Positions 50,571 through 61,305 are shown, counted from the first letter of the stretch. The stretch is 64,000 nt of DNA from Peribacillus sp. FSL H8-0477 (GCF_038002765.1 NZ_JBBODE010000001.1:1-64000), one strand, 5' to 3'. Program-made: numbers and translations. Notes: a model not told the origin generated them from the sequence alone.

Positions 50571-51614
50571 TTAGATAGACAGCGGTAAATATACTTCTAC
50601 AGTTGTTCCTTTACCCGCTATACTGTTTAATATAATTTTTCCATTATGATTTTCAATAATTTGCTTTGTCAGCATTAATCCAAGTCCTGTCCCTTTTTCT
50701 TTCGTTGAATAATAGGGCTCAAATAATCGGTCTTGTCTTTCTTCTGTTAATCCGCAGCCTTTGTCAATAATGGTTAGCAAGAGTTGATTTTCATGAGTAA
50801 TCTTCAGTGAGAGATAAATGGTTTTATCTTTATCACTTGATTCAATCGCATTTTGAATGAGATGGAATAGCACTTGTTTAATTTGCTGAGCATCGCACAT
50901 AGCTGTTATTTGTGAAGGAAGTGTTGAATGAATCGTAATGTTTTTTTGTTTCATTTCGTGTTCCAAACTGTGAATGACCGAATGAACCAACTCATTCATA
51001 CAATTTTCTGTAATTTTGATGTATTCTTTTGGCTTCGCTAAGAACATGAAATCATCTACAATTAAATTGATTCGTTCTAGCTCAGAAACAATAATCGCTA
51101 AGTATCTTTCTTTATCTTCATTTCCGATATTTTCTTGCAGCATTTGGGTGAAACCAATAATAGACGTTAAAGGATTTCGAATTTCATGAGCTACCCCCGC
51201 TGCCAATTGTCCGACCAGCGAAAGTTTTTCAAGCATTTGTCCGTTTATTTCTTTCTTTCTCTTTTCTGTTACATCAATTGCCGTTCCAGTAATTTCAATA
51301 ACTTCGTTTCCAGCAAATTTAGGACTCAACGATGCAAGATAATAATGACCATTTAATTTGCCTTCATAACTACCATGTGCACCTTCCCAGACTTTTTCAA
51401 ATAAAGCTAATTTTTGAGCAGCAAGTTCCTCAGATAAAAACTCGTTTAATTCTTTTCCAATGATATCGTTAGGACAAAGTCCAAGTTTTTGAAGAAACTC
51501 CCCTTCAATAAACGTATGAATAAAGGTATCTTCTTTTTTAACCACCTTAAAAACAAAGCCATTTTTCCGTGGAAGCAAATCGCGATAATTCACTACATTG
51601 GTCACTGTATTCAT
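50571..51614 (-). CDS. PAS-domain sensor histidine kinase
   Basis: 347 residues, no membrane segment. The PAS domain at about 15-125 includes DTFIHTFIEGEFLQKLGL and LNGHYYLASLSPKF. The dimerisation/phosphoacceptor helix has His in GVAHEIRNPLTSIIGFTQML (about 147). The ATPase domain has N box HLIQNAIESSDKDK and G boxes IIDKGCGLTEERQDRLFEPY, GTGLGLMLTKQI. This is the layout of soluble sporulation-type kinases such as KinA/KinE, which feed the Spo0 phosphorelay; that role is plausible but unproven. No response regulator nearby. Confidence 0.87.
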   Translation of the reverse strand: MNTVTNVVNYRDLLPRKNGFVFKVVKKEDTFIHTFIEGEFLQKLGLCPNDIIGKELNEFLSEELAAQKLALFEKVWEGAHGSYEGKLNGHYYLASLSPKFAGNEVIEITGTAIDVTEKRKKEINGQMLEKLSLVGQLAAGVAHEIRNPLTSIIGFTQMLQENIGNEDKERYLAIIVSELERINLIVDDFMFLAKPKEYIKITENCMNELVHSVIHSLEHEMKQKNITIHSTLPSQITAMCDAQQIKQVLFHLIQNAIESSDKDKTIYLSLKITHENQLLLTIIDKGCGLTEERQDRLFEPYYSTKEKGTGLGLMLTKQIIENHNGKIILNSIAGKGTTVEVYLPLSI

Positions 51615-51887
51615 GGGTAATCCTTCCTCAAAAAACCATAGTTAATTACTAATATTTTCGATACATTTGGACAAAATCCTTTATTACATTTATGTAACGA
51701 TGATTACATGTAACTAGCTGTCCAAAGTTACTCCTACTTACTTATTTAATAGCAGTCAGAAATACATGTAAAACGACCTAAATCGAAAAAGATTCAGTCT
51801 TATTTTGTCGAATTCTTGTGGTTAGTAGGTTGGTAGGTGTATACTAATCTAAATTAATTGAATAGTATAATAAATGAGGTGCTCTCG

Positions 51888-52373
51888 ATGGAGTATATGA
51901 TTAGACATATGCTAAAGGAAGATATACAGCAAGTTCAGAATGTCGCAAGAAAAAGCTGGTACTCTACATATAAAAACATTATTCCTCTTGCGATTCAGAA
52001 AAGCTTTTTGCAATCTGCTTATTCCAATGAGAGTTTGGAAAGAAGACTAGCAGCTTCCTATTTTTTCGTTGCAGAATCGGATGAAGAAGTAATCGGCTTT
52101 GCAAATTTTTCTCCTTTAAAGGAAGACGGCGAGATTGAGCTTGGCTCCATCTATTTAGATCCAGCCTATCAAGGAGTTGGAGTTGGTTCGGCATTATTGA
52201 AGAAAGGGATTTCAACAATAGAAGGGATTCAAAAAGTTTATATTAATGTCGAAAAAGATAACCTAATTGGAAAGACCTTCTACATAGCAAAAGGATTTAA
52301 ACAGGTTGCTGAATTTGATGATCCGTTTGACGGTCATAACCTAAGAACAATCAGAATGGTTTTAATGTTGTAA
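51888..52373 (+). CDS. GNAT-family N-acetyltransferase
   Basis: 161-residue acetyl-CoA-dependent transferase. Motif A is visible in IYLDPAYQGVGVGSALLKKG (about 84-103), and motif B in NVEKDNLIGKTFYIAKGFK. Substrate unknown. GAGGTG six bases before ATG 51888 fixes the start; the frame opens ten codons earlier. A bidirectional terminator follows. Confidence 0.88.
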   Translation: MEYMIRHMLKEDIQQVQNVARKSWYSTYKNIIPLAIQKSFLQSAYSNESLERRLAASYFFVAESDEEVIGFANFSPLKEDGEIELGSIYLDPAYQGVGVGSALLKKGISTIEGIQKVYINVEKDNLIGKTFYIAKGFKQVAEFDDPFDGHNLRTIRMVLML

Positions 52374-52400
52374 AAATGCGTCCTGAAAGGACGCATTTTT
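52372..52400. terminator. Bidirectional terminator between the GNAT and signal peptidase genes
   Basis: AAAATGCGTCC/GGACGCATTTT, an 11-bp perfect stem around a TGAAA-type loop, with T/A runs on both sides. Confidence 0.93.
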
Positions 52401-52402
52401 GT

Positions 52403-52939
52403 TTATTTCGGGATACCAATTTCCTTCAAAGGATAAAAGCGAATTTTCACTTCTCCAATAACAGAATCCTTTTTGATAAAGCCGTATTCTCTTCCATCAG
52501 TGCTGTTTCTGCGATTATCTCCTAATACGAATAAAGACTCATCAGGAACCTTTGCGTTATCTGCCCAGTCATGTAAGTTAAAATCCCCTGTTAAATGCTC
52601 TGTCATCGGGATACTTTCTTTATTCATTTGCAGATAGTCTTCTTTGTACTCTTTTCCATTAATATACAACCTGTCATCTTTCATTTCCACCCTATCTCCT
52701 GGAAGACCAATCACTCGTTTGATATGGTTTTCCTGGAGATTTTTCGCATGAAACACAATCATATCAAAGCGCTCGATCTTACTGCTTTTTGCGACAATGA
52801 TTTTGTCGTTATTTTCGAACGTTGGCTGCATCGACTCTCCCTGTACCAAAACCGGTGAAAAAATGAACTCTCGGCAGATAAACGTAATAATCAAGGCGAA
52901 AACAATCGCTTTAGTCCATGTATAGATTTCTTTTACCAC
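52403..52939 (-). CDS. lepB: Type I signal peptidase
   Basis: Membrane serine protease that removes signal peptides. 178 residues, one N-terminal membrane segment (WTKAIVFALIITFICREFIF). The catalytic Ser is in VQGESMQPTF (about 36), the Lys in HIKRVIGLPGDRV (about 77), and GDNRRNSTDGREYG is the last conserved box. SipS/SipT-like single-span Gram-positive form. Starts at a GTG with AAAGGGGG upstream, 13 bp after the penicillin-binding protein gene, so probably co-transcribed. Confidence 0.93.
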   Translation of the reverse strand: MVKEIYTWTKAIVFALIITFICREFIFSPVLVQGESMQPTFENNDKIIVAKSSKIERFDMIVFHAKNLQENHIKRVIGLPGDRVEMKDDRLYINGKEYKEDYLQMNKESIPMTEHLTGDFNLHDWADNAKVPDESLFVLGDNRRNSTDGREYGFIKKDSVIGEVKIRFYPLKEIGIPK

Positions 52940-52952
52940 CTTAGATCCCCCT

Positions 52953-55055
52953 TTACTCTTTACTAGTTGACGATTCTTTTTCTTCTTCCTTTGCCCGTTC
53001 TTTCTTTAATTCAAAATATTTGTCCATCACTTGATAACCTATCTCTTTATTCATACTATGATCTTGATGCCGCTGGTAAGCCCACGGAACAACCACAGCG
53101 AAAGCAACTTCGGGGTTATTATAAGGCGCATACCCAACCAGTGATAAATTCATCGTATCCTCAGGAGGTGTTCCTTTTACTCGATTAGGTCCATCATAAA
53201 ATGCCTGAGCAGTCCCTGTCTTACCCGCCGGTTGGAAGTCTGCTTTACTAAAGCTCGCATACCCCGTTCCCCCAGGCTGCATGACCATTCTAAATCCGTT
53301 TTGTACCCGTTTGATCCACTCATCTTTCATATCTAAACGATTTAACACACTTGGTTGAACTTGCTGATAAATTGGACCCAAGCTTTTACTTTCATTTATC
53401 GGATTGTGAATTTCTTTAACAAGATGCGGTTTCATCCGGTTGCCGCCGTTGGCAATCGTAGATACATATTGGGCTAATTGCATCGGAGTATACGTGTCAT
53501 ATTGACCTATGGAGAAATCCATTGCTTTACCCGGCAAAGTAATTTCCGAACCTTTAATTCCTGCTGTTTCGTTTGGAAGATCAATCCCTGTACGAACGCC
53601 TAAACCAAAGGATGCAAAGGAATTCCGCATGATTGAAAAGGCTTTTTCTGAATCCATCCCCGTCTTTTGGTTATATACATAATGACCGCCGCCAATACCA
53701 ATCGCAGTTTTAAACATATAAACATTTGACGACTTCTGAAGGGCAGTTAAATCATTAATAGAACCGAAACTTGAATACGACCCTTTGTCCGGTGTACCTT
53801 TAATTTTCATTCTTTGGTCATTTAAATAGGAACCTGGATAAATGGCTCCTGCCTGATAACCAGTTAAAATAGTTGCTCCTTTTACTGAAGAGCCGACTGT
53901 GTACGAAGTACTGATATTGCCAAGAGCGAAATCTTTGACTGAAGATTTACCAGTCTTTTTATCTACCACATATTGTTTACCAGCCATTGTCAAAACTTCT
54001 CCGGTATTCGGATCCATCAGGACGACAAATGCCCGATCCAGATAACGGTTCGCGCCGCCTCGTTTTTTCGCCAATAATTCTTTTTCAAGAATTTCTTCAG
54101 CGGCAAGCTGAAGATCCATGTCAATCGTTAGAAGCAGATCCTTGCCTCTTTCTCCTTCTGAAATGACTTCCGTTTCAACGACCTTCCCTTTATGGGTGAT
54201 GTTTTTCACTTTTGCTTTCTGACCTTGCAGTACATCTTCGTACTGTTTTTCAAGATAACTTTTTCCAACCCGGTCGTTCCGCTTATAGTCTCTTGCAAGA
54301 TAGTAATCAATTTGATCAGCAGGCAAGCCTTCATCAGAAGATGACACTTTGCCAAGAACGGTTTGAAGGGTTTCGTCGTAGGCATATGTTCGATTCCAGT
54401 CCGTTGTAATTTCTACGCCCGGAAGTGTGTCTAGATGCTCACTGACTCTTGCATATTCTTCTTTCGTAACCCCTTTATTTTTGACGATTTGCGGCGTCAA
54501 GGACATCCCGCTATTAAATTCTCTAAAAATCGCAAGAATCTTTAAATCTTCACCTATAATTTTCTCAATATCTTCTTGTTTCACTCTGCTGATTTGTAAT
54601 TTATATTGCTCTTTTGGCTTTAATTCCTTCTCTTTATTTGACAACATTTCTAATGCTTCTTCAGGATGTTTTAACAGCCAAAAATCCTTTTTATCTTGAT
54701 CTGTTACTCGTTTTGTATCTATTTTAATTAATTTATTGAGTTCTTCAGCCGTTTCAAGCATTTCTTTGGCTGTCGTTCCGCTGTATCTCGTATAGGTAAT
54801 GGCATTCAGCGGTTCATTATCGACAATAACATTTCCATAACGGTCGTACATTTTCCCTCTTGGAACCGATGTATTGACGGTTACATTCTCCGTACGCTCT
54901 AATTCACTAACATAATCATCACCATAAACAATTTGAATGACACCGAGCCTAACAACCAAAAGTGAAAATAACAAAAATACCGCTAGAAAAAGGAGATTCA
55001 TACGAAATGGTATTTTAGCTTTTTGCTTTTTATCTTTCTTCAACTCTTTACACAC
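52953..55055 (-). CDS. Class B penicillin-binding protein (transpeptidase)
   Basis: Cross-links peptidoglycan. 700 residues: a short cytosolic N-terminus, one membrane segment (FRMNLLFLAVFLLFSLLVVR, about 17-36), a dimerisation domain (VNTSVPRGKMYDRYGNVIVD), then the transpeptidase domain with SxxK in YTVGSSVKGATIL (about 395), SxN in QKSSNVYMFK (about 445) and KTG in GKTGTAQAFYDG (about 620). Similar in layout to PbpA/PbpH-type elongasome PBPs of Bacillus. Start codon is uncertain (GTG 55055 or the nearby TTG). The Ser/Lys/Glu-rich end is KEEEKESSTSKE. Confidence 0.92.
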   Translation of the reverse strand: MCKELKKDKKQKAKIPFRMNLLFLAVFLLFSLLVVRLGVIQIVYGDDYVSELERTENVTVNTSVPRGKMYDRYGNVIVDNEPLNAITYTRYSGTTAKEMLETAEELNKLIKIDTKRVTDQDKKDFWLLKHPEEALEMLSNKEKELKPKEQYKLQISRVKQEDIEKIIGEDLKILAIFREFNSGMSLTPQIVKNKGVTKEEYARVSEHLDTLPGVEITTDWNRTYAYDETLQTVLGKVSSSDEGLPADQIDYYLARDYKRNDRVGKSYLEKQYEDVLQGQKAKVKNITHKGKVVETEVISEGERGKDLLLTIDMDLQLAAEEILEKELLAKKRGGANRYLDRAFVVLMDPNTGEVLTMAGKQYVVDKKTGKSSVKDFALGNISTSYTVGSSVKGATILTGYQAGAIYPGSYLNDQRMKIKGTPDKGSYSSFGSINDLTALQKSSNVYMFKTAIGIGGGHYVYNQKTGMDSEKAFSIMRNSFASFGLGVRTGIDLPNETAGIKGSEITLPGKAMDFSIGQYDTYTPMQLAQYVSTIANGGNRMKPHLVKEIHNPINESKSLGPIYQQVQPSVLNRLDMKDEWIKRVQNGFRMVMQPGGTGYASFSKADFQPAGKTGTAQAFYDGPNRVKGTPPEDTMNLSLVGYAPYNNPEVAFAVVVPWAYQRHQDHSMNKEIGYQVMDKYFELKKERAKEEEKESSTSKE

Positions 55056-55234
55056 TCCCGTATTGCTGCAAAAGTCTCTTATTCTAGTTAACTAGATTTC
55101 AGCAAACCCATGTTTGCAGCCTGTTTTATTATCGAATTTACTCTATTTTTAAATTGTACCATATTCAGGCAGGATTAGGCGCTTGTATACAAGTTAAATG
55201 CATCATGCTGGCGTTTTTACTAATTAACTCCAAC

Positions 55235-55261
55235 AAAAAAAGCACCAGTAGGCGCTTTTTT
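55235..55261 (-). terminator. Terminator of the gltA-gltB operon
   Basis: On the minus strand AAAAAAGCGCC pairs with GGTGCTTTTTT around TACT, ending in T7. It begins right after the gltB stop. Confidence 0.9.
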
Positions 55262-55265
55262 TGTA

Positions 55266-56747
55266 TTATGGAAGAACGGTACTGCCCATTAAATAATGAT
55301 CTACAGATCGTGCAACTTCTCTGCCTTCATTAATCGCCCAGACGATTAAACTTTGCCCTCGTCTAGCGTCACCGGCTGCGAAAACACCTTCGATATTTGT
55401 ACGGTAATCTCCTTTGGCAGCAACAATTTTTTGGTTAACTGCCTCAACGCCGAAATGATTTAGCAGAGGTTCTTCTGTTCCCTCAAACCCAATGGCGATA
55501 AACACATGCTGTGCTGGCCAAATTTTTTCGGAACCGGGGATTTCTTTGAAGTAAAACCTGCCGTTTTCATCCTTTAATTTCTCCATTTGGATCGTATGCA
55601 ATTCTTTTACCTGGCCTTGTTCGTCAGCCACAATTTTCTTTGTTTGTACTGAATATTTACGAGGATCTTCTCCAAATTTTGCGTTTGCTTCTTCATAAGC
55701 ATAGTCTAGTGAAAAAACATTTGGGTAGGCCGGCCACATATTATCATCCGTACGAGACGGAGGCAATTGCGGATGTTTACCAAATTGAACGACACTTCGG
55801 CATTTTTGACGCATAGCTGTGGCTACACAATCTGCGCCTGTATCCCCGCCGCCAATGACGATAACATCTTTTCCTTCTGTATTGATAAACTGATGATCTT
55901 CAAATTGACTGTCCAACATACTTTTTGTCGTTGTTGAAAGATAATTCATGGCTAGGGTAATTCCTTTTGAGTCGCTGCCTTCGATAGCTAGTTCGCGCTG
56001 TTTCTGTGCACCTGTACAGAGAATCACCGCATCAAATTGTTCTATTAATTCCGCACGGGTTATGTCCTTACCTATTTCTGTATTTATCACAAAATCTATT
56101 CCTTCTTGCGTAAGCAGCCGAATCCGACGTTCAACGATTTCTTTTTCCAACTTCATATTCGGAATCCCATACATAAGCAGGCCGCCAGCTCGATCCGCTC
56201 GTTCATAAACCGTAACAGAGTGTCCCGCTTGGTTTAACTGATCCGCACTTGCGAGTCCAGCAGGACCAGACCCGATAATGGCGATTTTCTTACCCGTTCT
56301 CCATTTTGGAATACGGGGTGTAATCCAGCCGTTTTCAAACCCTTTATCTATGATTGTCCGTTCAATACTTTTAATGGCCACAGCTGGATTAGTAATGGCC
56401 AACGTGCATGAGCCCTCACAAGGAGCAGGACACACACGGCCTGTGAATTCAGGAAAATTATTTGTTTTAAGCAGTCTGTCCAGTGCCTCTCTCCACCTGC
56501 CGCGATAGGCAAGGTCGTTCCATTCTGGTATTAGATTATGAATGGGACACCCAGTCGTAACACCTTGTATTTCCATTCCAATGTGGCAGAATGGCGTAGC
56601 GCAATCCATGCAGCGTGCGCCCTGTTTTTTTAATGTTTCATCACTAAAAGGAGCCGAGTATTCGTTCCAGTCATTCAACCGAGTACGAGGATTTCGATCA
56701 ATCGTCTTTTCCCGTGCATATTCGATAAATCCTGTTGCTTTTCCCAT
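55266..56747 (-). CDS. gltB: Glutamate synthase (NADPH) small subunit
   Basis: Transfers electrons from NADPH through FAD and Fe-S clusters to the large subunit. 493 residues, the usual length. N-terminal Cys motifs are CMDCATPFCH, TGCPIHNLIPEW and CPAPCEGSCTLAI; the FAD fold is KIAIIGSGPAGLASADQL (about 150); the NADPH fold is VIVIGGGDTGADCVATAM (about 290); and AAGDARRGQSLIVWAI closes the FAD site. ATG 56747 (MGKATGFIEY) has AAGGGAGAG upstream; the frame opens 26 codons earlier inside gltA. Second gene of gltAB. Confidence 0.96.
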   Translation of the reverse strand: MGKATGFIEYAREKTIDRNPRTRLNDWNEYSAPFSDETLKKQGARCMDCATPFCHIGMEIQGVTTGCPIHNLIPEWNDLAYRGRWREALDRLLKTNNFPEFTGRVCPAPCEGSCTLAITNPAVAIKSIERTIIDKGFENGWITPRIPKWRTGKKIAIIGSGPAGLASADQLNQAGHSVTVYERADRAGGLLMYGIPNMKLEKEIVERRIRLLTQEGIDFVINTEIGKDITRAELIEQFDAVILCTGAQKQRELAIEGSDSKGITLAMNYLSTTTKSMLDSQFEDHQFINTEGKDVIVIGGGDTGADCVATAMRQKCRSVVQFGKHPQLPPSRTDDNMWPAYPNVFSLDYAYEEANAKFGEDPRKYSVQTKKIVADEQGQVKELHTIQMEKLKDENGRFYFKEIPGSEKIWPAQHVFIAIGFEGTEEPLLNHFGVEAVNQKIVAAKGDYRTNIEGVFAAGDARRGQSLIVWAINEGREVARSVDHYLMGSTVLP

Positions 56748-56763
56748 TCTTTTCTCTCCCTTC

Positions 56764-59700
56764 CTACTGAGCCACAGCCTGTTTAGCAGCTTGCTTTTTT
56801 TTATTGGTATTTTCGTGGAAGGCATTCAATTCAGCCTGTTCTTCACTAAAACCTGCTTGCTTATGTTTCGTAATGCTTTCAAGCATGCGTTTGTAATCTT
56901 TCGGGATGACCTTAACAAACTTCTGTACGAAATCCTCCCAGTTTTCCAGAACATACGCAGCGTTTTGACTTTCGGTATGCTGTAAATGTTTTTCAATCAT
57001 TGTTTTAACCAACTCTTGGTCTTCTTCATGATAGAGATCACCAAATTCAATCATTTCCTTATTACAAAGGGATTTAAATTCTTCTTGTTGATCGGTAAGG
57101 ATATAAGCGATGCCTCCAGACATCCCGGCAGCAAAGTTTTTCCCTACATCGCCGAGAATAACTACATGTCCGCCGGTCATATATTCACAACCATGATCAC
57201 CAATACCTTCGACGACCACATCAACACCACTGTTTCGAACGGCAAAACGTTCACCCGCGCGACCGTTAATATAAGCTGATCCACTCGTTGCCCCATAAAG
57301 TGCAACATTTCCTGCAATGACATTCTCACTTGCTCCGATACTGCCACTCGGTGCTTTTACGATAAGCTTGCCTCCAGACATGCCTTTACCAATATAATCA
57401 TTGGCATCTCCCGTTAAATGAAGCGACATTCCGTTTGGTATAAACGCACCAAAGCTCTGACCAGCCGACCCTGTAAAACGTAGGGTGATCGTATCATCTG
57501 GAAGCCCTTTTGCACCATAACGTTTTGAAACTTCACTTCCAACGATCGTTCCAGTCACACGATTAACATTCATGATTGGGAAAGAAACATCTACAGGAGT
57601 TTGATTGAGTAATGCCGGCATAACCGCAGGTAGAATTTCCCGCATATCAAGCGATTCATCAATTTTATGATTTTGCGGTGTCTGGTACGTTCGAACACCT
57701 TCCGGTTGATGAAGAAGAGTAGTCAGATCTAAATATTTTGCTTTCCAATGGCTTTGAGCTCGTTCACTTATCGTCAGGACATCAGTTCGGCCAACCATTT
57801 CTTCAAGGGTCCGGAAACCAAGCTCAGCCATGGTTTCCCGAACTTCCTCAGCAATAAAGCGCATAAAGTTAACAACATGGTCTGGATCGCCAGCAAACTT
57901 AGCACGTAATTCTGGGTTTTGGGTAGCCACCCCCACTGGGCAGGTATCCATATGACAAGCACGCATCATTACACAGCCAAGTACAACGAGAGGTGCTGTC
58001 GCAAACCCAAATTCTTCAGCACCAAGAATAGCGGCCATAACGACATCTCTGCCGGTCATTAACTTGCCGTCTGTTTCAAGGATAACCCGTTCCCTTAACC
58101 CATTTAGCATTAAGGTTTGATGAGCTTCCGCAAGACCGAGTTCCCAAGGCAGGCCCGTATGTTTAATACTTGTTTTCGGTGAGGCTCCTGTTCCCCCGTC
58201 ATATCCGCTAATGACAATGACATCAGCTGCTCCCTTGGCAACACCTGCAGCAATAGTTCCAACACCAGCCTTTGAAACTAGTTTGACGCTAATACGTGCC
58301 TCTCGATTTGCATTTTTCAAATCATGAATCAGCTGAGATAAATCTTCTATCGAATAAATATCGTGATGCGGCGGCGGGGAGATTAAGCCCACACCAGGTG
58401 TAGAGCCACGAACTTCAGCAACCCATGGGTACACCTTGTTCGCTGGTAATTGACCGCCTTCACCAGGTTTTGCTCCCTGTGCTACTTTTATCTGGAGTTC
58501 ATCGGCATTCACGAGATAATGACTATTTACGCCAAAGCGCCCTGAGGCAATTTGTTTAATTCCGCTGCGGCGGTTGTCACCATTTTCATCTAGCTTATAA
58601 CGGCTTGGATGCTCCCCGCCTTCACCGCTATTGCTTTTTCCGCCTAAACGATTCATGGCAATAGCTAACGTTTCGTGTGCTTCTTGACTCAATGATCCAA
58701 AGGACATCGCTCCTGTCTTAAAGCGGCGAACAATGGATTCAACCGATTCAACTTCATCAATAGCAATGCTTTTAATACCTGGATTGAATGAAAATAAGTT
58801 ACGTAAAAAACCAAGCCGTTCTTCATTAGCAAGGTGTGAGTATTGTTTAAATAAGGTGTAGTCATTCTTGCGGCAAGCCCACTGAAGGGTATGAATGGTT
58901 TTAGGATTAAATGCGTGATGCTCACCGTTTTTACGCCACTGAAAATCGCTTCCTGATTCTAAGGTTTTGTCATAATTATCTGCATATGCTGATTTGTGGC
59001 GAGTTAGTGCTTCGTCTGCGATCGTCTCAATGCCAATCCCGTTTAATTGTGAAGCCGTCCCTGTAAAATGCCGATTAATGACTTCCGAACTAATACCGAC
59101 TGCTTCAAATATTTGAGCACCGCGATAGCTCTGAACCGTTGAAATCCCCATTTTCGACATGACTTTCACAATACCTTCTGTCATTGCGTGAACGTATTTA
59201 CTCACCGCTGCTTCATAGCTGACAGTTAGTGCGCCTTCTTCTATTGCCTGTTGATAGCTCGCGTAAGCAAGGTATGGATAAATAGCATCTACACCATAGC
59301 CTATCAAGGCGGCAAAATGATGAACATCTCTTACTTCTCCTGATTCAACGATAATACTAACCTTCGTGCGATTCCCTTTGCGAATTAACTCTTGATGCAA
59401 AGCGCTTGCTGCCAGAAGAACTGGGATGGCTGCTTTTTCTTTATTCATATTTCGGTCTGACAAAATTAATAAACTAGCTCCCGCATCGATTGCAGCCGCT
59501 GCTTCTTCAAACAGGCTGACTAACCCATCATTTAAATGATCAGTAAATAAGGTTTGGATCACGCTGCATTTAAAAGCAGGGTCTTTGCATTCCTTTAGCT
59601 GCTTCATCTCGCTGCTTGTCAAAACGGGGGAAGTAATTTGAATCCGACGACAATTGCTCTCATTGGGATGAAGTAAGTCTGCTTCTGCTCCCAGATATGA

Positions 59701-61305
59701 GACGGTAGACGTTACAAGCTGTTCCCGAAGTGAATCAATCGGCGGATTCGTGACCTGAGCGAATAATTGTTTGAAATAATTGAACAATGATTGCGGCAAG
59801 TCTGATAAGACCGCGAGTGGTGTATCATTCCCCATCGAACCAAGTGGATCCTTTCCTTCGAGGATAACAGGCAGCAAATATTTATGAACATCTTCATAGG
59901 TGTACCCGAACGCTTTTTGGCGAGAAAGCAAATCGGATACTCTCTCTGTTTCAATGACTTCTTCTTTAATAAGAGTCACCATTTGTTCATCCAGCCATTT
60001 TTGATACGGCAGCTCTGCGGCCATCTCCGTTTTAATTTCTTCATCAGAAATAATGCGTCCTTGCTCTAAATCGACGAGCAGCATTTTACCTGGACTTAAT
60101 CTGTCTTTATATAAAACATTTTCTGGTTCAACTTCAACCACTCCCACTTCTGAGGAGAAAATAATATAATCATCTTTTGTGACATAATAACGAGCTGGCC
60201 GCAGTCCATTTCGATCTAGGATTGCCCCAATTTGCGTGCCATTTGTAAAGGAAATAGCTGTTGGACCGTCCCACGGTTCCATCATCGTACTATGGTATTC
60301 ATAAAAAGCTCGTTTTTCCGCTGTCATATGTGGATTTTCTGACCACGGCTCGGGGATCAGCATCATGGCAGCGTGTGCCGGTTTCCGACCGGCCATAACA
60401 AAGAATTCAAAAGCATTATCAAGAATAGAAGAATCACTGCCGTTAGCATCTAAAATCGGCAGAACCTTTTTCAAATCATCCCCAAAGGCATCAGAAACAA
60501 ATTGCTTCTCACGGGCTTTCATCCAGTTCATATTGCCTTTAAGCGTATTAATCTCGCCATTATGAACCAAATAACGATTCGGATGAGCACGTTCCCAGCT
60601 TGGGAATGTATTCGTACTAAAGCGGGAATGCACTAAAGCAAAAGCCGACACGAAAGCCTCATTCTGTAAGTCCAGATAAAAGGCATCCACTTGTTCAGGT
60701 GTCAGCAGCCCTTTATAAACAATCGTCTGACTAGAAAGGCTGGCAAAATAAAATGTTTTAGTCTGAGCTTTTCCCCATGCTTCTGCCTGCTTACGAATAA
60801 TAAATAATTTCCGTTCAAATAATTCGTTGCTTGTTTCGTCACTTGTTCCAATAAATACCTGTCGAATAACCGGGCAGGTATTCTTGCCGGTTTCACCAAG
60901 TTTAGTCACGTCGACAGGTACGGTTCTCCAGCCTAACACCTTTTGCCCTTCATTTTCTATATAGTCAGTTAATTTATTTTCAATTTCAACTTGTTCTTTG
61001 TGGTCAGTGGAGAAGAAGACCATTCCAACACCGTACCGCCCTTTTTCCGGTAAATTCATTTCGGGGCAGATCTGATGAAAGTAAGTATTCGGTATTTGCA
61101 CCATTAATCCGGCACCGTCTCCTGTCAGTGGATCACTGCCCTGTCCGGCACGATGATCAAGCTGGCAAAGCATTTGGAGTCCTTTTTTGACAATATCATG
61201 CGTTGCCTGCCCTTTTATATGTGCATATAGACCGATACCGCATGCATCATGTTCAAATTCAGGATGGTAAAGACCTTGCGCTTTCGGAATTTGATTGTAT
61301 GTCAT
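56764..61305 (-). CDS. gltA: Glutamate synthase (NADPH) large subunit
   Basis: Makes two glutamates from glutamine and 2-oxoglutarate. 1,513 residues in the standard order. The class II glutaminase domain has nucleophile Cys22 in HDACGIGLYAHIKG. The central domain follows, then the FMN-binding synthase domain (GAMSFGSLSQEAHETLAIAM, SGYDGGTGASPKTSIKHTG, and the 3Fe-4S Cys in MMRACHMDTCPVGVATQNPE). The C-terminal beta-helix is Gly-rich (GGKLIVKAPSGSIGASENVI). Divergent from gltC, with a GltC box between them. The start follows GGGGAGCG. Confidence 0.97.
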   Translation of the reverse strand: MTYNQIPKAQGLYHPEFEHDACGIGLYAHIKGQATHDIVKKGLQMLCQLDHRAGQGSDPLTGDGAGLMVQIPNTYFHQICPEMNLPEKGRYGVGMVFFSTDHKEQVEIENKLTDYIENEGQKVLGWRTVPVDVTKLGETGKNTCPVIRQVFIGTSDETSNELFERKLFIIRKQAEAWGKAQTKTFYFASLSSQTIVYKGLLTPEQVDAFYLDLQNEAFVSAFALVHSRFSTNTFPSWERAHPNRYLVHNGEINTLKGNMNWMKAREKQFVSDAFGDDLKKVLPILDANGSDSSILDNAFEFFVMAGRKPAHAAMMLIPEPWSENPHMTAEKRAFYEYHSTMMEPWDGPTAISFTNGTQIGAILDRNGLRPARYYVTKDDYIIFSSEVGVVEVEPENVLYKDRLSPGKMLLVDLEQGRIISDEEIKTEMAAELPYQKWLDEQMVTLIKEEVIETERVSDLLSRQKAFGYTYEDVHKYLLPVILEGKDPLGSMGNDTPLAVLSDLPQSLFNYFKQLFAQVTNPPIDSLREQLVTSTVSYLGAEADLLHPNESNCRRIQITSPVLTSSEMKQLKECKDPAFKCSVIQTLFTDHLNDGLVSLFEEAAAAIDAGASLLILSDRNMNKEKAAIPVLLAASALHQELIRKGNRTKVSIIVESGEVRDVHHFAALIGYGVDAIYPYLAYASYQQAIEEGALTVSYEAAVSKYVHAMTEGIVKVMSKMGISTVQSYRGAQIFEAVGISSEVINRHFTGTASQLNGIGIETIADEALTRHKSAYADNYDKTLESGSDFQWRKNGEHHAFNPKTIHTLQWACRKNDYTLFKQYSHLANEERLGFLRNLFSFNPGIKSIAIDEVESVESIVRRFKTGAMSFGSLSQEAHETLAIAMNRLGGKSNSGEGGEHPSRYKLDENGDNRRSGIKQIASGRFGVNSHYLVNADELQIKVAQGAKPGEGGQLPANKVYPWVAEVRGSTPGVGLISPPPHHDIYSIEDLSQLIHDLKNANREARISVKLVSKAGVGTIAAGVAKGAADVIVISGYDGGTGASPKTSIKHTGLPWELGLAEAHQTLMLNGLRERVILETDGKLMTGRDVVMAAILGAEEFGFATAPLVVLGCVMMRACHMDTCPVGVATQNPELRAKFAGDPDHVVNFMRFIAEEVRETMAELGFRTLEEMVGRTDVLTISERAQSHWKAKYLDLTTLLHQPEGVRTYQTPQNHKIDESLDMREILPAVMPALLNQTPVDVSFPIMNVNRVTGTIVGSEVSKRYGAKGLPDDTITLRFTGSAGQSFGAFIPNGMSLHLTGDANDYIGKGMSGGKLIVKAPSGSIGASENVIAGNVALYGATSGSAYINGRAGERFAVRNSGVDVVVEGIGDHGCEYMTGGHVVILGDVGKNFAAGMSGGIAYILTDQQEEFKSLCNKEMIEFGDLYHEEDQELVKTMIEKHLQHTESQNAAYVLENWEDFVQKFVKVIPKDYKRMLESITKHKQAGFSEEQAELNAFHENTNKKKQAAKQAVAQ